Of a DNA stretch of 44,879 nt, positions 1 through 9,600 are shown one piece after another. The translations under genes and the position numbers were made by a program. This DNA comes from Propionibacteriaceae bacterium (GTDB lineage: Bacteria; Actinomycetota; Actinomycetes; Propionibacteriales; Propionibacteriaceae): the NCBI GenBank assembly GCA_031272805.1, contig JAISTC010000148.1:1-44879 (forward strand). Reading direction: 5' to 3'. The notes beneath the pieces were generated by a model. The model was not told where the DNA came from, did no database searches, and was given only the letters and a program-made list of their open reading frames with translations. Every line of letters starts with the position of its first letter. Positions within the stretch are counted from its first letter, which is position 1.

Positions 1-106
1 GGCGGCCGCCGCGGGCCTGGCGACGGAGGCGCCCGGGCGGGGGGGTCCGACGCCGCCGCCCGGGCTCCTTCGTCGCCAGGGCCGCGGCGTCCGACGCCTC
101 CGCCTA
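1..106. repeat. Palindromic intergenic repeat, family A, copy 1 (cut by window edge)
   Basis: The segment tccgacgccgccgcccgg and the following bases match the elements near 24.2 and 26.9 kb: two GC-rich arms around a conserved spacer ending in cgtcgcc. The first 45 bases contain the same spacer in reverse orientation (ggcgacggaggcgcccgggc), so the copy is a head-to-head double palindrome. It lies just past the iolB stop and could act as a transcription terminator. The left part may continue outside the window. Confidence 0.7.
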
Positions 107-111
107 CGAGA

Positions 112-1008
112 TCAGTTGAATGGCAACCGCGGGTCGGCGGCCGCGTTCGGCCATGTGGCCCGGAGCCACGTCTGGTCCGGGTGGTCCGTGATCAGCCATT
201 CCCGGTCACGGCCGGGGCCGGCCATGACGTTGAGGTAGTAGAGGTCGTAGCCCGGGGCGGCCATGGACGGGCCGTGCCAGCCGAAGGGCACGAGGACCGT
301 GTCGCCGGGGCGGACCTCCGCCATGACGTCGATGGCCCGGTCGTCGGACTGGCTGACCCGCTGGTAGCCGAGCGGGTCGGAGCGCTCGGGTGCGGGCCGC
401 AGCCGCGGGTCGACGCGCATGTCGAAGTAGTAGATCTCCTCCAGCTCGGCCTCGACGCCGGCCAGCTCGTGGTCGTGCTTGTGGGCCGGGTAGCTGGACC
501 AGTTGCCCGCGGGCGTCAGCACCTCGCAGGCGATGATCGACTCGGCGTCGACCGCGGCGGGCGTGCCGAAGTTGCGCACCTCCCGCGTCATGACCCCGCT
601 CCCCCGCGTCTCGGCCGCCGTGGCCGACGCCGGGTAGTAGCGCGGCGGGCGCTTGGCCGTGGCGTGGGCGGAGCAGACCGCCACCTCGCCGGTCCCCCGG
701 ATCGTCAGGGACGTCTGCGGGCCGACGTACAGCAGGTCCGTGGGACCCGACCAAACGCTGGGGCGGCCGACCAGGTCGAAACTCGACTGGCCCGTGGCGT
801 CCGTCTTGGACGTCCCCAGGTGGAAACTGCCCTTGAGCGGCAGGATGATCCGCTCGACGTCCTCCGCCGGGAGTTCGACGCGTGCGCCGTCCAACCGCGC
901 GACCCGCAAACCGGTGTGTTGCCAGCCGGGAGTCGAGTGGTCGATCACCGTCGTCCAGGGGCCATCCGCCGTGCTGCCGGCCGGAAAATACCACTTGTCA
1001 TTGCTCAT
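112..1008 (-). CDS. iolB: 5-deoxy-glucuronate isomerase (IolB)
   Basis: IolB is a cytosolic bicupin enzyme of myo-inositol catabolism; it isomerises 5-deoxy-glucuronate to 2-deoxy-5-keto-gluconate before the IolC kinase. The protein is 298 residues, the usual family length. The family metal site is visible as AHKHDHE near the middle, with a downstream EEIYYF and a C-terminal FGWHGP histidine. I chose the ATG at 1008 because AAGGAGG lies about 5 bases upstream; the ORF-track start is eight codons earlier without a better site. The gene is divergent from pit and no other iol gene is in the window, so the rest of the pathway is either left of the window or elsewhere. The repeat at 1-106 follows its stop. 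Confidence 0.93.
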   Translation of the reverse strand: MSNDKWYFPAGSTADGPWTTVIDHSTPGWQHTGLRVARLDGARVELPAEDVERIILPLKGSFHLGTSKTDATGQSSFDLVGRPSVWSGPTDLLYVGPQTSLTIRGTGEVAVCSAHATAKRPPRYYPASATAAETRGSGVMTREVRNFGTPAAVDAESIIACEVLTPAGNWSSYPAHKHDHELAGVEAELEEIYYFDMRVDPRLRPAPERSDPLGYQRVSQSDDRAIDVMAEVRPGDTVLVPFGWHGPSMAAPGYDLYYLNVMAGPGRDREWLITDHPDQTWLRATWPNAAADPRLPFN

Positions 1009-1095
1009 GGGAACCTCCTTGTGCCCTGTCAAGGACCGATACTAGCGCGGGCCCCCCGATGGGACCCCCTGAAGCAAGTCTTTTCATTATACCCA

Positions 1096-1117
1096 TATGT
1101 TCTATCATATTGACAAG
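1096..1117 (+). promoter_or_regulatory. AT-rich regulatory box, diverged copy, upstream of pit
   Basis: The sequence TTCTATCATATTGACAAG resembles the core GATCTAACATATTGACAAG of the two near-identical boxes at 2931 and 4470. It is a sharp AT-rich island in very GC-rich DNA. TTGACA (1110-1115) could be a -35 element, but I see no convincing -10 at normal spacing, so an operator or a non-canonical promoter are both possible. Confidence 0.5.
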
Positions 1118-1222
1118 CATGTTAGGGTGGTCTCAACACGGCGGTCAGGGCTGGAGAATTACAACCGATCTTGCGATCACTCCGACAACTTCTCTAGCCC
1201 CTGGGAACACACGGGGGGACAC

Positions 1223-2245
1223 ATGGACCTCGGGCCAGAATTCTGGGCACTGGCGGCCCTGGTGTTCGTCTTCACCTATGTCAACGGCTTCCACGACGGC
1301 TGCAACGTCGTCGCCACGCTGATCGCCAGCCGCGCCATGCCGGCCCGGGCGGCGCTTGTGGCCGCCGCCGTCATCGAGGTCATCTCCCCGTTCGCCGTCC
1401 TCGTCATCGGCGCCAGCGTCTCCCACACGGTCCAGCACCTGGTCCACGAGTCCGCCTACACGGACCCGGCCGCCCAGCGCGTCGCCCTCGCCTTCTTCGG
1501 CGCCGGCATCCTGGCCGCCGTCACCTGGAACATCACGACGTGGTACTTCGCCCTCCCCGCCTCCTCCTCCCACGCGCTGATCGGCGGCCTGGTCGGCGCC
1601 GGCCTGGCCGCGTTCGGCAGCGGCCAGATCGCCTGGGACTACTTCTGGGAGCGGGTCGTCCTCATGGTCTTCCTCACGCCCGTGGCCAGCTTCATCGTCG
1701 GCTTCCTCATGCTCCGCCTCATCCTGCTCTCGGCCAAACGCGCCACGACCCGGGTCAACACGTTCTTCAAGTACGCGCAGTACGTCAACATGGCGTTCCT
1801 CGCGTTCAACCACTCCTTCAACGACTCCCAGAAGTCCGTCGGCATGATCATGATCCTCATGTCCGTCGTGACGGGCGCCGTCGTCACGAGCCCGCCGCTC
1901 TGGGCTATCGCCGCCGCCGCCGTGGCCCTCTCCGCGGGCATCCTGTTCGGCGGCTTCCGCATCATCGGCACGGTCGGCAACGGCATCTACAAGGTGCTGC
2001 CCGTCCACTCGTTCTCGTCCCAACTCGCCGCCGGCGCCGTCATCCTGACCAGCTCGCTCGTCGGCGCCCCGGTCAGCTCGTCCCAGATCGTGTCCAGCTC
2101 GATCATGGGCGTCGGCTCGGCCGAGGCCTACAAGCGGGTCCGTTGGCTGACGGCCCGCAAGATCCTGTTGTCCTGGGTCATCACGATCCCGCTGGCGGGC
2201 GCGCTCGGCGCCCTCCTGTTCACCCTGTTCCGGCTCATCGTCTAA
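1223..2245 (+). CDS. pit: Inorganic phosphate transporter, Pit (PiT/PHO4) family
   Basis: This 340-residue integral membrane protein belongs to the PHO4/PiT family of low-affinity, ion-coupled phosphate transporters. The paired family signatures are present: VNGFHDGCNVVAT near residue 20 and FNHSFNDSQKSVG near residue 200, each at the start of one inverted half. About ten hydrophobic segments follow the expected pattern, and ALIGGLVGAG and PVSSSQIVSS mark the second conserved segment of each half. I start it at the ATG at 1223, preceded by GGGGGGAC; the track start at 1097 would add 42 residues encoded across the upstream AT-rich box. It is followed after 11 bases by its usual DUF47 partner. 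In this context it may import phosphate, or release phosphate liberated from an imported organophosphate; the direction is inference. Confidence 0.93.
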   Translation: MDLGPEFWALAALVFVFTYVNGFHDGCNVVATLIASRAMPARAALVAAAVIEVISPFAVLVIGASVSHTVQHLVHESAYTDPAAQRVALAFFGAGILAAVTWNITTWYFALPASSSHALIGGLVGAGLAAFGSGQIAWDYFWERVVLMVFLTPVASFIVGFLMLRLILLSAKRATTRVNTFFKYAQYVNMAFLAFNHSFNDSQKSVGMIMILMSVVTGAVVTSPPLWAIAAAAVALSAGILFGGFRIIGTVGNGIYKVLPVHSFSSQLAAGAVILTSSLVGAPVSSSQIVSSSIMGVGSAEAYKRVRWLTARKILLSWVITIPLAGALGALLFTLFRLIV

Positions 2246-2256
2246 GGAGTCCCACC

Positions 2257-2883
2257 GTGTTCAGCAATGCGTCTTTCTCATTCCGCCGCCGCCGGCCCAA
2301 GAGCCCCAACTTCTACCAGCTCCTGATCGCCCAGTCCCAGGTCGTCCACGCCGCCGTCGACGCCCTGGTCCAGTACTGCGCCGCGCCGACGCAGGAGGGC
2401 GGCGACCGGGTCAAGGAACTGGAGCGGGAGGCCGACCAGGCCCGCCGCCGCCTCGTCGACGAGATCAACCGGACGTTCATCACGCCGATCGACCGCGAGG
2501 ACCTGTTCCGCCTGTCGACGAGCCTGGACGACCTGGCCGACTACGCCTGGACGACGATCAACGACATGCGCATCTACGAGGTCACGCCGGACGAGCACTG
2601 CCTGGCGATGGCCGAGGTGCTGCGCGAGATGGCGGCCGGGCTCGTGACCTGCTGCCAGGACTTGGAGAAGAACAAGGCGGCCGTGGCGGACACGGTCAAG
2701 CGCGTCAAGAAGCTCGAGAACAAGGTCAACCGGCTGTTCCACCACTCGGTCAACAGCCTGTTCGACGAGGGCGACCTCAAGAAGATCCTGAAGTACCGGG
2801 AAATCTACGGCCACCTCAACCACGCCTCCGACCGGGGTGACGCCACGGCGGACATCCTGTCGGATATCATTGTTAAGTTCTGA
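2257..2883 (+). CDS. DUF47 family phosphate-transport regulator (PhoU-like, Pit accessory)
   Basis: DUF47 proteins are cytosolic all-helical PhoU-like proteins, commonly encoded beside Pit and thought to control or couple phosphate transport. This one is 208 residues, the normal length. It shows the expected helical pattern with FITPIDREDLFRLSTSLDD in the middle, the family's conserved metal-binding-type segment, and a C-terminal charged helix ending ATADILSDIIVKF. The start is the GTG at 2257, preceded by TAAGGAG that overlaps the pit stop codon; the long ORF-track version begins inside pit in another frame and is not real upstream of this point. The short gap indicates one transcript with pit. 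Confidence 0.92.
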   Translation: MFSNASFSFRRRRPKSPNFYQLLIAQSQVVHAAVDALVQYCAAPTQEGGDRVKELEREADQARRRLVDEINRTFITPIDREDLFRLSTSLDDLADYAWTTINDMRIYEVTPDEHCLAMAEVLREMAAGLVTCCQDLEKNKAAVADTVKRVKKLENKVNRLFHHSVNSLFDEGDLKKILKYREIYGHLNHASDRGDATADILSDIIVKF

Positions 2884-2930
2884 CGTCCCCCGCACCGTCA
2901 GACGCCACGGCGACTCGGGTAACGCCGACT

Positions 2931-2966
2931 ATGTATTACTGTTCCAATGATCTAACATATTGACAA
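2931..2966 (+). promoter_or_regulatory. 35-bp conserved AT-rich box upstream of binding protein 1
   Basis: ATGTATTACTGTTCCAATGA followed by TCTAACATATTGACA differs at a single base from the box at 4470. TGTT and AACA form a short inverted repeat with 10 bases between them, and TTGACA sits at 2960-2965. The near identity in otherwise unrelated, GC-rich intergenic DNA indicates selection for a shared regulator or promoter. I see no good -10 at 16-18 bp here. Confidence 0.65.
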
Positions 2967-3153
2967 GAAGGACAACAAAGGACAACGACTCGTCCTGACG
3001 TGACGACGCCTCGCCCCCCGAGCGCAGGCCCCTGGGGACAGCGCCGCCAGCGGCGGTGACAACAAACCATCCTCCGACGACTCAAACCACTACCACCCCC
3101 GCCGACACCTCCGGGGCCGGCAGCACAGAAAAAAGAAACAGAGGTTAAACACC

Positions 3154-4299
3154 ATGAAACTCCGAAAGACGGCGATGGCGCTCGTGAGCGCCGCCATCGC
3201 CCTGACCGCCGCGACCGGATTGGCCGGCTGCGGCAATGATTCCGGGTCCACGGGCGGCACGGCCAGCACGGGGGGCACGGACACGACAGCGGCGGGCGAG
3301 GCGTCGAGCGCCCCCGCGGTCGAGGTCTCCGACACGTTGACGGTCTACACGGCCATGTCCGAGGACGAACTCCCCGCCTACACGACGGCCTTCAAGGAGG
3401 CCACCGGCATCACGCTCGAGACGGTCCGCCTGTCGGCCGGCGAGATGGTCACCCGGATCACGGCCGAGAAGGAGAACCCCCAGGCCGCGGTGGCGTGGGG
3501 CGGCGCGACCGACTCCTACATCACCCTGGAGAACGCGGGCCTGCTCGACCAGTACACCTCCCCCGAGGCCGCCAACTTCCCGAGCCAGTTCCTCGACCCG
3601 AACGGCTACTGGTCGCCGATCTACGTCGGCGCCATCGCCTTCGCCTGCAACCAGGAGTGGTTCGCGGAGCATCCGGACGTGGCCGAGCCGACGAGCTGGG
3701 CCGACCTGACCAAGGCCGAGTTCAAGGGCGAGATCGCCATGGCCCACCCGAGCACGTCCGGCACGGCGTACACGGTCCTGGCCACGATCTTCCAGCTCAT
3801 GGGCGGCCAGGACATCAACTCGACCGCGTCGTGGGACTACATGAAGGCCCTCAACGCCAACGTCACGCAGTACTCCAAGTCCGGCTCCGCGCCCGTCCAG
3901 GCCGCGGCCATGGGCGAGGTCGCCGTGGGCGTGTCCTTCGCGCATGACATCCTCAAGGTCATCGCCCAGGGCTACAAGCTCGACATGACGTTCCCGTCCG
4001 ACGGCACGGGGACCGAGGTCGGCGCCATCGCTCTGATCCACGGCGGCCCGGCCGACGAGCTGACCGCGGCGCAGAAGTTCATCGACTTCGTCCTGTCCAA
4101 GGAGGGCCAGGACCTCTACGCCGAGAACAACACCTACCGCGACCCGGTCAACCCGGAAGCCGAGGTGGGCGAGGGCGTCGTCACGCTCGACAAGCTCAAG
4201 GTCATCGACTACGACGCCAAGTGGGCCGGCGACAACAAGACGACCCTGATCGAGATGTTCCAGGAGATGGTCGACGACGGCTCGAACGTGTCCTCGTAA
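3154..4299 (+). CDS. ABC transporter substrate-binding lipoprotein 1 (AfuA/FbpA-like family 1)
   Basis: This 381-residue exported lipoprotein has a signal peptide ending in the lipobox LAGC near residue 25 and a Ser/Thr/Gly-rich tether, then a periplasmic-binding-protein-II fold of the iron/aminoethylphosphonate/hexose-phosphate type (LTVYTAMSEDELPAY opens the fold). The ligand-site segment HPSTSGTAYT is typical of phosphate- or anion-binding members. A His-Asp pair in SFAHDI is followed 24 residues after the His by Glu in GTGTEVGA; I recall, without being able to check, a similar His-Asp...Glu arrangement in AfuA, which binds sugar phosphates. It lacks the Tyr-Tyr pair expected of Fe(III)-binding FbpA proteins. 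It is about 80% identical to the second binding protein at 5382 by eye. The nearest permease and ATPase are downstream. Confidence 0.88.
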   Translation: MKLRKTAMALVSAAIALTAATGLAGCGNDSGSTGGTASTGGTDTTAAGEASSAPAVEVSDTLTVYTAMSEDELPAYTTAFKEATGITLETVRLSAGEMVTRITAEKENPQAAVAWGGATDSYITLENAGLLDQYTSPEAANFPSQFLDPNGYWSPIYVGAIAFACNQEWFAEHPDVAEPTSWADLTKAEFKGEIAMAHPSTSGTAYTVLATIFQLMGGQDINSTASWDYMKALNANVTQYSKSGSAPVQAAAMGEVAVGVSFAHDILKVIAQGYKLDMTFPSDGTGTEVGAIALIHGGPADELTAAQKFIDFVLSKEGQDLYAENNTYRDPVNPEAEVGEGVVTLDKLKVIDYDAKWAGDNKTTLIEMFQEMVDDGSNVSS

Positions 4300-4319
4300 C
4301 CCCTGATCACCCCAGCCCC

Positions 4320-4358
4320 GAGGGGGCGGCCGGCGGTACCCGCCGCGGCCGCCCCCTC
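4320..4358 (+). terminator. Strong GC hairpin after binding protein 1
   Basis: GAGGGGGCGGC and GCCGCCCCCTC form a perfect 11-bp stem 20 bases after the stop codon. No T-run follows, as is common for actinobacterial terminators. It should separate this transcript from the mgtC promoter region. Confidence 0.7.
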
Positions 4359-4469
4359 GCCTGTTCCAGGCGCAAGGTGAAAGTTTCGCCGGGACCAGGT
4401 ACCCTAACGCGAGTCCCCCCACCGCGTGACCCCGACGCCACCCCCCTCTCCCCCGGCCCCCGCGCGCGC

Positions 4470-4526
4470 ATGTATTAATGTTCCAATGATCTAACATATT
4501 GACAGCACAACAAATCGTGCTAGAGT
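4470..4526 (+). promoter_or_regulatory. 35-bp conserved box and promoter upstream of mgtC
   Basis: This is the near-identical partner of the box at 2931. Here TTGACA (4499-4504) is followed after 16 bases by TAGAGT (4521-4526), a plausible sigma-70-type promoter. The box itself would lie on and just upstream of the -35, the position of an activator site or an overlapping operator. Confidence 0.65.
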
Positions 4527-4537
4527 GAGGTCACTCC

Positions 4538-4562
4538 GTCCCCGGGAGACTTTCCTCGGGAC
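4538..4562 (+). other. Leader hairpin upstream of mgtC
   Basis: GTCCCCGGGA can pair with TCCTCGGGAC with one bulged base on each side, lying between the promoter and the AAGGAGG ribosome site. It could be a simple leader stem-loop; I do not recognise a known riboswitch. Confidence 0.35.
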
Positions 4563-4590
4563 GATTCGCAGGTAGGCAAGGAGGCCGTCT

Positions 4591-5310
4591 GTGGCAACGG
4601 ATCTCGCCCCCATGTGGGGGATCGGGTTGGGCGTTTTGCTCTCAGTCCTCGTCGGGCTGGAGCGCGAGTACTACGCCAAGGCGGCGGGTATGCGCACCTA
4701 CTCGCTCGTCGGCATGGGCTCAGCGGTGTTCACGGCCATCAGCAAGTGGGGCTTCCAAGACGTCCTCTACAACAACCCGACGGGCTTCGACGGCGGCCGT
4801 GTCGCCGCCCAGGTCGTGACCGGCATCGGCTTCCTCGGCGCCGGCCTCATCTTCGTCCGCCGGGACTCCGTCCGCGGCCTGACGTCCGCGGCGGGCATCT
4901 GGTTCGTCGCCGCCGTCGGCATGGCGGCCGGCGCCGGGATGTACGCGCTGTCCGCGTGCGTCACGGCCCTCTACCTCGTGGTCATGGTCGGCATCCGGCC
5001 CATCTCGGCCCGGATGCCGCACGCGCGGGCCACGAGCCAGCAACTCGACATCACGTACGCCGATGGCCGGGGCATCCTCCGCGACATCATGGAGACCCTC
5101 TCCGGCATGGGCGCCAAGGTCGTCGACCTCCAGGTCCTGCGCTCCGACGAAGTCGACGGGCGGAAGTGGCAGACGATCCACCTCGAAATGGCCGGGCCCC
5201 AACAGGTCCTGGCCGAAGTCCAGCCCGAGCTGGCCCGCCTCGACGGCGTCAGCAACGTGGCCGGCGACTGCTCCGCCGTGACCCGCGAGTCACGGCGGAA
5301 GAAGAAATAG
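4591..5310 (+). CDS. mgtC: MgtC/SapB family membrane protein
   Basis: This 239-residue protein has an N-terminal MgtC/SapB membrane domain of four or five hydrophobic segments and a C-terminal cytosolic ACT-like region of about 80 residues. Family motifs are clear: GLEREYYAKAAGMRTYSLV near residue 25, VVTGIGFLGAGLIF near 75 and VRGLTSAAGIWFVAAVG near 95. MgtC proteins help cells under low magnesium and influence phosphate uptake and F-type ATP synthase in pathogens; the bacterial phosphate link is relevant because this gene sits between two binding proteins and downstream of pit. Translation starts at GTG 4591 after AAGGAGG. It is in the same orientation as the next gene, 71 bases away, without a strong terminator, so it may be co-transcribed with the transporter. 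Confidence 0.9.
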   Translation: MATDLAPMWGIGLGVLLSVLVGLEREYYAKAAGMRTYSLVGMGSAVFTAISKWGFQDVLYNNPTGFDGGRVAAQVVTGIGFLGAGLIFVRRDSVRGLTSAAGIWFVAAVGMAAGAGMYALSACVTALYLVVMVGIRPISARMPHARATSQQLDITYADGRGILRDIMETLSGMGAKVVDLQVLRSDEVDGRKWQTIHLEMAGPQQVLAEVQPELARLDGVSNVAGDCSAVTRESRRKKK

Positions 5311-5381
5311 AGCTTCCCCCGGCACCGTCGGCGCCGGTCCCAACCCCGAGACACCTATGAAGGAATAGAGGTCAAACCACC

Positions 5382-6491
5382 ATGAAAACCCGAAAGATCG
5401 CGTTGGCGCTCGTGAGTGCCGCCATCGCCCTCACATCCGTTTCCGCGCTGGCAGGCTGCAGTAAGGACTCAAACCAAGGTGGGACATCCGCCGCGGGCGA
5501 CACCAACGAACCCAAGGTTTCCAAGACCCTGACGGTCTACACGGCGATGTCGGAGGACGAGCTCCCCGCCTACGCCACCGCGTTCAAGGAGGCCACCGGC
5601 ATCACGCTCGAGACGGTCCGCCTGTCCGCGGGCGAGATGGTCACCCGGATCAAGGCCGAGAAGGCCAACCCGCAGGCGGCGGTCGCCTGGGGCGGCGCCA
5701 CGGACTCCTACATCAACCTGCAGAAGGACGGCCTGCTCGACCAGTACACGTCGCCGGTGACCGCCAACTTCGAGAAGCAGTTCCTCGACCCCGACGGCTA
5801 CTGGTCCCCGATCTACGTCGGCGCCATCGGCTTCGCCTGCAACCACGAGTGGTTCGCCGAGCACCCTGACCTCAAGGAGCCGACGAGCTGGGCCGAGCTG
5901 ACGAGCCCCGACTTCAAGGGCGAGATCGCCATGGCCCACCCGAGCACGTCCGGCATGGCCTACACGGTGCTCGCCACGATCCTGCAGCTCATGGGCGGCC
6001 AGGACGTCAACTCCCAGGAGTCGTGGGACTACATGAAGGCCCTCAACGCCAACATCACGCAGTACTCGAAGGCCGGCTCGGCCCCCGTCCAGGCCGCGGC
6101 CATGGGCGAGGTCGCCGTGGGCGTGTCCTTCGCGCACGACATCATGAAGGTCATCGCCCAGGGCTACCCGCTGGACCTGACCTTCCCGTCGGACGGCACG
6201 GGCACCGAGGTCGGCGCCATCGCGCTGATCCACAACGGCCCCGCGGACGAGCGGACCGCCGCCGAAATGTTCATCGACTTCGTCCTCTCCGTGGACGGCC
6301 AGGACCTCTACGCTACGAACAACACGTTCCGCGTCCCGGTCAACCCGGATGCCGAGGTCGGTGAAGGCATGGTCACGCTGGACCAGCTCAAGGTCATCGA
6401 CTACGACGCCGAATGGGCGGGCGAGAACAAGACCAACCTGATCGAGATGTTCCAGCAGATGGTGGACGACGGCTCCAACGTCAAGAGCTAA
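5382..6491 (+). CDS. ABC transporter substrate-binding lipoprotein 2 (paralogue of 3154-4299)
   Basis: This 369-residue lipoprotein has signal peptide MKTRKIALALVSAA with lipobox LAGC, a shorter linker than its paralogue, and the same family 1 binding fold. The anion-site segment HPSTSGMAYT, the SFAHDI pair and GTGTEVGA are all retained, so both copies should bind the same class of ligand. Differences cluster at the N-terminal linker and at scattered surface positions (for example Q/H in ACNHEW). It lies directly upstream of the permease, with only a hairpin at 6513 between them, as expected for the primary binding protein of the system. The duplicate may differ in affinity or be expressed under other conditions; this is inference. 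Confidence 0.88.
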   Translation: MKTRKIALALVSAAIALTSVSALAGCSKDSNQGGTSAAGDTNEPKVSKTLTVYTAMSEDELPAYATAFKEATGITLETVRLSAGEMVTRIKAEKANPQAAVAWGGATDSYINLQKDGLLDQYTSPVTANFEKQFLDPDGYWSPIYVGAIGFACNHEWFAEHPDLKEPTSWAELTSPDFKGEIAMAHPSTSGMAYTVLATILQLMGGQDVNSQESWDYMKALNANITQYSKAGSAPVQAAAMGEVAVGVSFAHDIMKVIAQGYPLDLTFPSDGTGTEVGAIALIHNGPADERTAAEMFIDFVLSVDGQDLYATNNTFRVPVNPDAEVGEGMVTLDQLKVIDYDAEWAGENKTNLIEMFQQMVDDGSNVKS

Positions 6492-6512
6492 CTCCACTCC
6501 CGGACCCCGAGT

Positions 6513-6540
6513 GGGCCGTGGCAGGCACTGGCCACGGCCC
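6513..6540 (+). terminator. Attenuating hairpin between binding protein 2 and permease
   Basis: GGGCCGTGGC and GCCACGGCCC form a perfect 10-bp stem with an 8-base loop. Such hairpins after a binding-protein gene commonly raise its message relative to the downstream permease and ATPase. Confidence 0.6.
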
Positions 6541-6609
6541 CCCGGGGGCCAACAACTGAACCCCCAACCTCATACCCACAATTAACTGATCGAGAAGAGA
6601 GGTGAGGCC

Positions 6610-8390
6610 GTGAGCAGCGTTGCAGTATCGGCCCTCGAACCGGGCATCGCCCCGGACCGGTCCCCCGGAAAGAAGGTCTCGTCGAAGACCGGCATGAAGT
6701 CGCTGAACCGGCTCGTGCGCCAACCCATCTTGTTGATCACCGTGCTCTCGGTGTTCGTCCTGTTGTTCATCTTCGTAGTCCTGCCGATGTTCAACGTCAT
6801 CAAGATCGCCTTCTCGGACGAGAACGGCTTCACCTGGGACTACCTCATCAAGGGCCTGAGCAAGCCCGTCTACCAGCGGACGTTCCTGCGGAGCATCATC
6901 CTGGGCGTCATCGTCGCGTTCACGTCGACCGCCGTCGGGTACCTGTTCGCCTTTGCCACCACCCGCACGGAGATGAAGGGCAAGAAGTTCTTCAACATCA
7001 TGGCGACCCTGCCGATCATCTCCCCGCCCTTCGTCGTGTCGCTGTCGATCATCTTCCTGTTCGGCCGCCAGGGCCTCATCACGCGGGGCCTGCTCGGCAT
7101 CAAGGACGCCAACGTCTACGGCCTGCCCGGCCTGGTCGTGGTCCAGACGATGTCGTTCTTCCCCGTGGCCTACATGACGCTGCGCGGCATCCTGATGTCG
7201 CTGGACGACTCGGTCGAGGACGCCGCGTTCTCGATGGGGGCGAGCCGCGGCCGGATCTTCCGGACCGTGACCCTGCCCCTGACGATGCCCGGCATCATCT
7301 CGGCCCTCCTGCTCGTCTTCATCCAGTCGATGGAGGACTTCTCCAACCCGGCCGTCATCGGCGGCGGCTTCTCGACCCTGTCGGTCGACGCCTACCGCAT
7401 CATCAACGGCATGAACGACATGAACATGGGCTGCATGCTCGCCATCATGTTGCTGGCGCCGACGGTCTGCGCCTACCTGCTCCAGAAGTACTGGATGCGG
7501 AAGAAGAGCTTCGTGACGGTCTCCGGCAAGCCGACCCAGGCGCGCCGCAAGCTCCACGAGAAGCACATCGTCTACCCGCTGTTCGCCGGCTGCTGCTTCT
7601 TCACGGGCGTCATCATCCTGCTGTACGGCACGGTCCTCATGGGCGCGTTCGTCCAGACCTGGGGCGTCAACTACGTCCTTACGCTCAAGCACTTCAGCTA
7701 CGTGCTGACCCTGGGCGCCGGCGTCATCAAGAACTCGGTCATCCTGGCCGCCGTGGCCGCCCCGATCGGCGGTTTCCTCGGCATGGTCATCGCCTACCTG
7801 ACCGTCCGCCAGCGCTTCCCGGGCCGCCGCCTCATGGAGATCGCGTCCATGCTCATGTTCGCCATCCCCGGCATCGTCTCCTGCATCGGCTACGTCGCCA
7901 CGTTCAACACCAAGCCGCTCCTCCTGACGGGCACGGCCGTGATCCTCGTGGCCACGTTCACCTTCCGCAACATCCCGGTCGCCATCGAATCCGGCACGAG
8001 CACGCTGCTCCAGATCGACACGTCGATCGACGAGGCCGCGACGATCTCCGGCGCGGGCACGTGGTACTCCTTCCGGACGATCACGCTGCCGATGCTGCGC
8101 AACGCCTTCCTGTCCGGCCTGACGTACTCGTTCGTCCGGGCCATGACCGCCGTCAGCGCGGTCATCCTGCTCATCTCGCCGCACTGGAACCTGGCCACGA
8201 CCAAGGTCTTCGCCCTGTTCGAGGCCAGCCAGTTCTCCGATGCCGCCGCCTACGTCGTCATCATGATCGTCATCATCCTGGCGGCCATGGGCATCATCAA
8301 CCTGCTCGTCAACCTTCTACTCAAGCCGCGGGCCAAGGCACCTTCCGCCGAGGCCGTCGAAGCCGCGCTACAAGCCCAAGGGAGTTCCAA

Positions 8391-8394
<4 letters not shown>
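6610..8394 (+). CDS. ABC transporter permease, fused double-domain (FbpB/AfuB-like)
   Basis: At 594 residues this is a tandem fusion of two binding-protein-dependent permease domains with about twelve membrane segments, the architecture of FbpB/AfuB-type importers. Two EAA-type coupling loops are visible: EDAAFSMGASRGRIFRTVTL in the first half and DEAATISGAGTWYSFRTITL in the second, each followed by the expected hydrophobic segment. The start is GTG 6610 after AGAGGTGAG; its stop overlaps the ATPase start by ATGA. A single polypeptide therefore supplies both halves of the channel. The double-domain form occurs in iron, sugar-phosphate and aminoethylphosphonate transporters, so the permease alone does not fix the substrate. 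Confidence 0.92.
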
Positions 8395-9599
<1,205 letters not shown>

Positions 9600-9600
9600 C

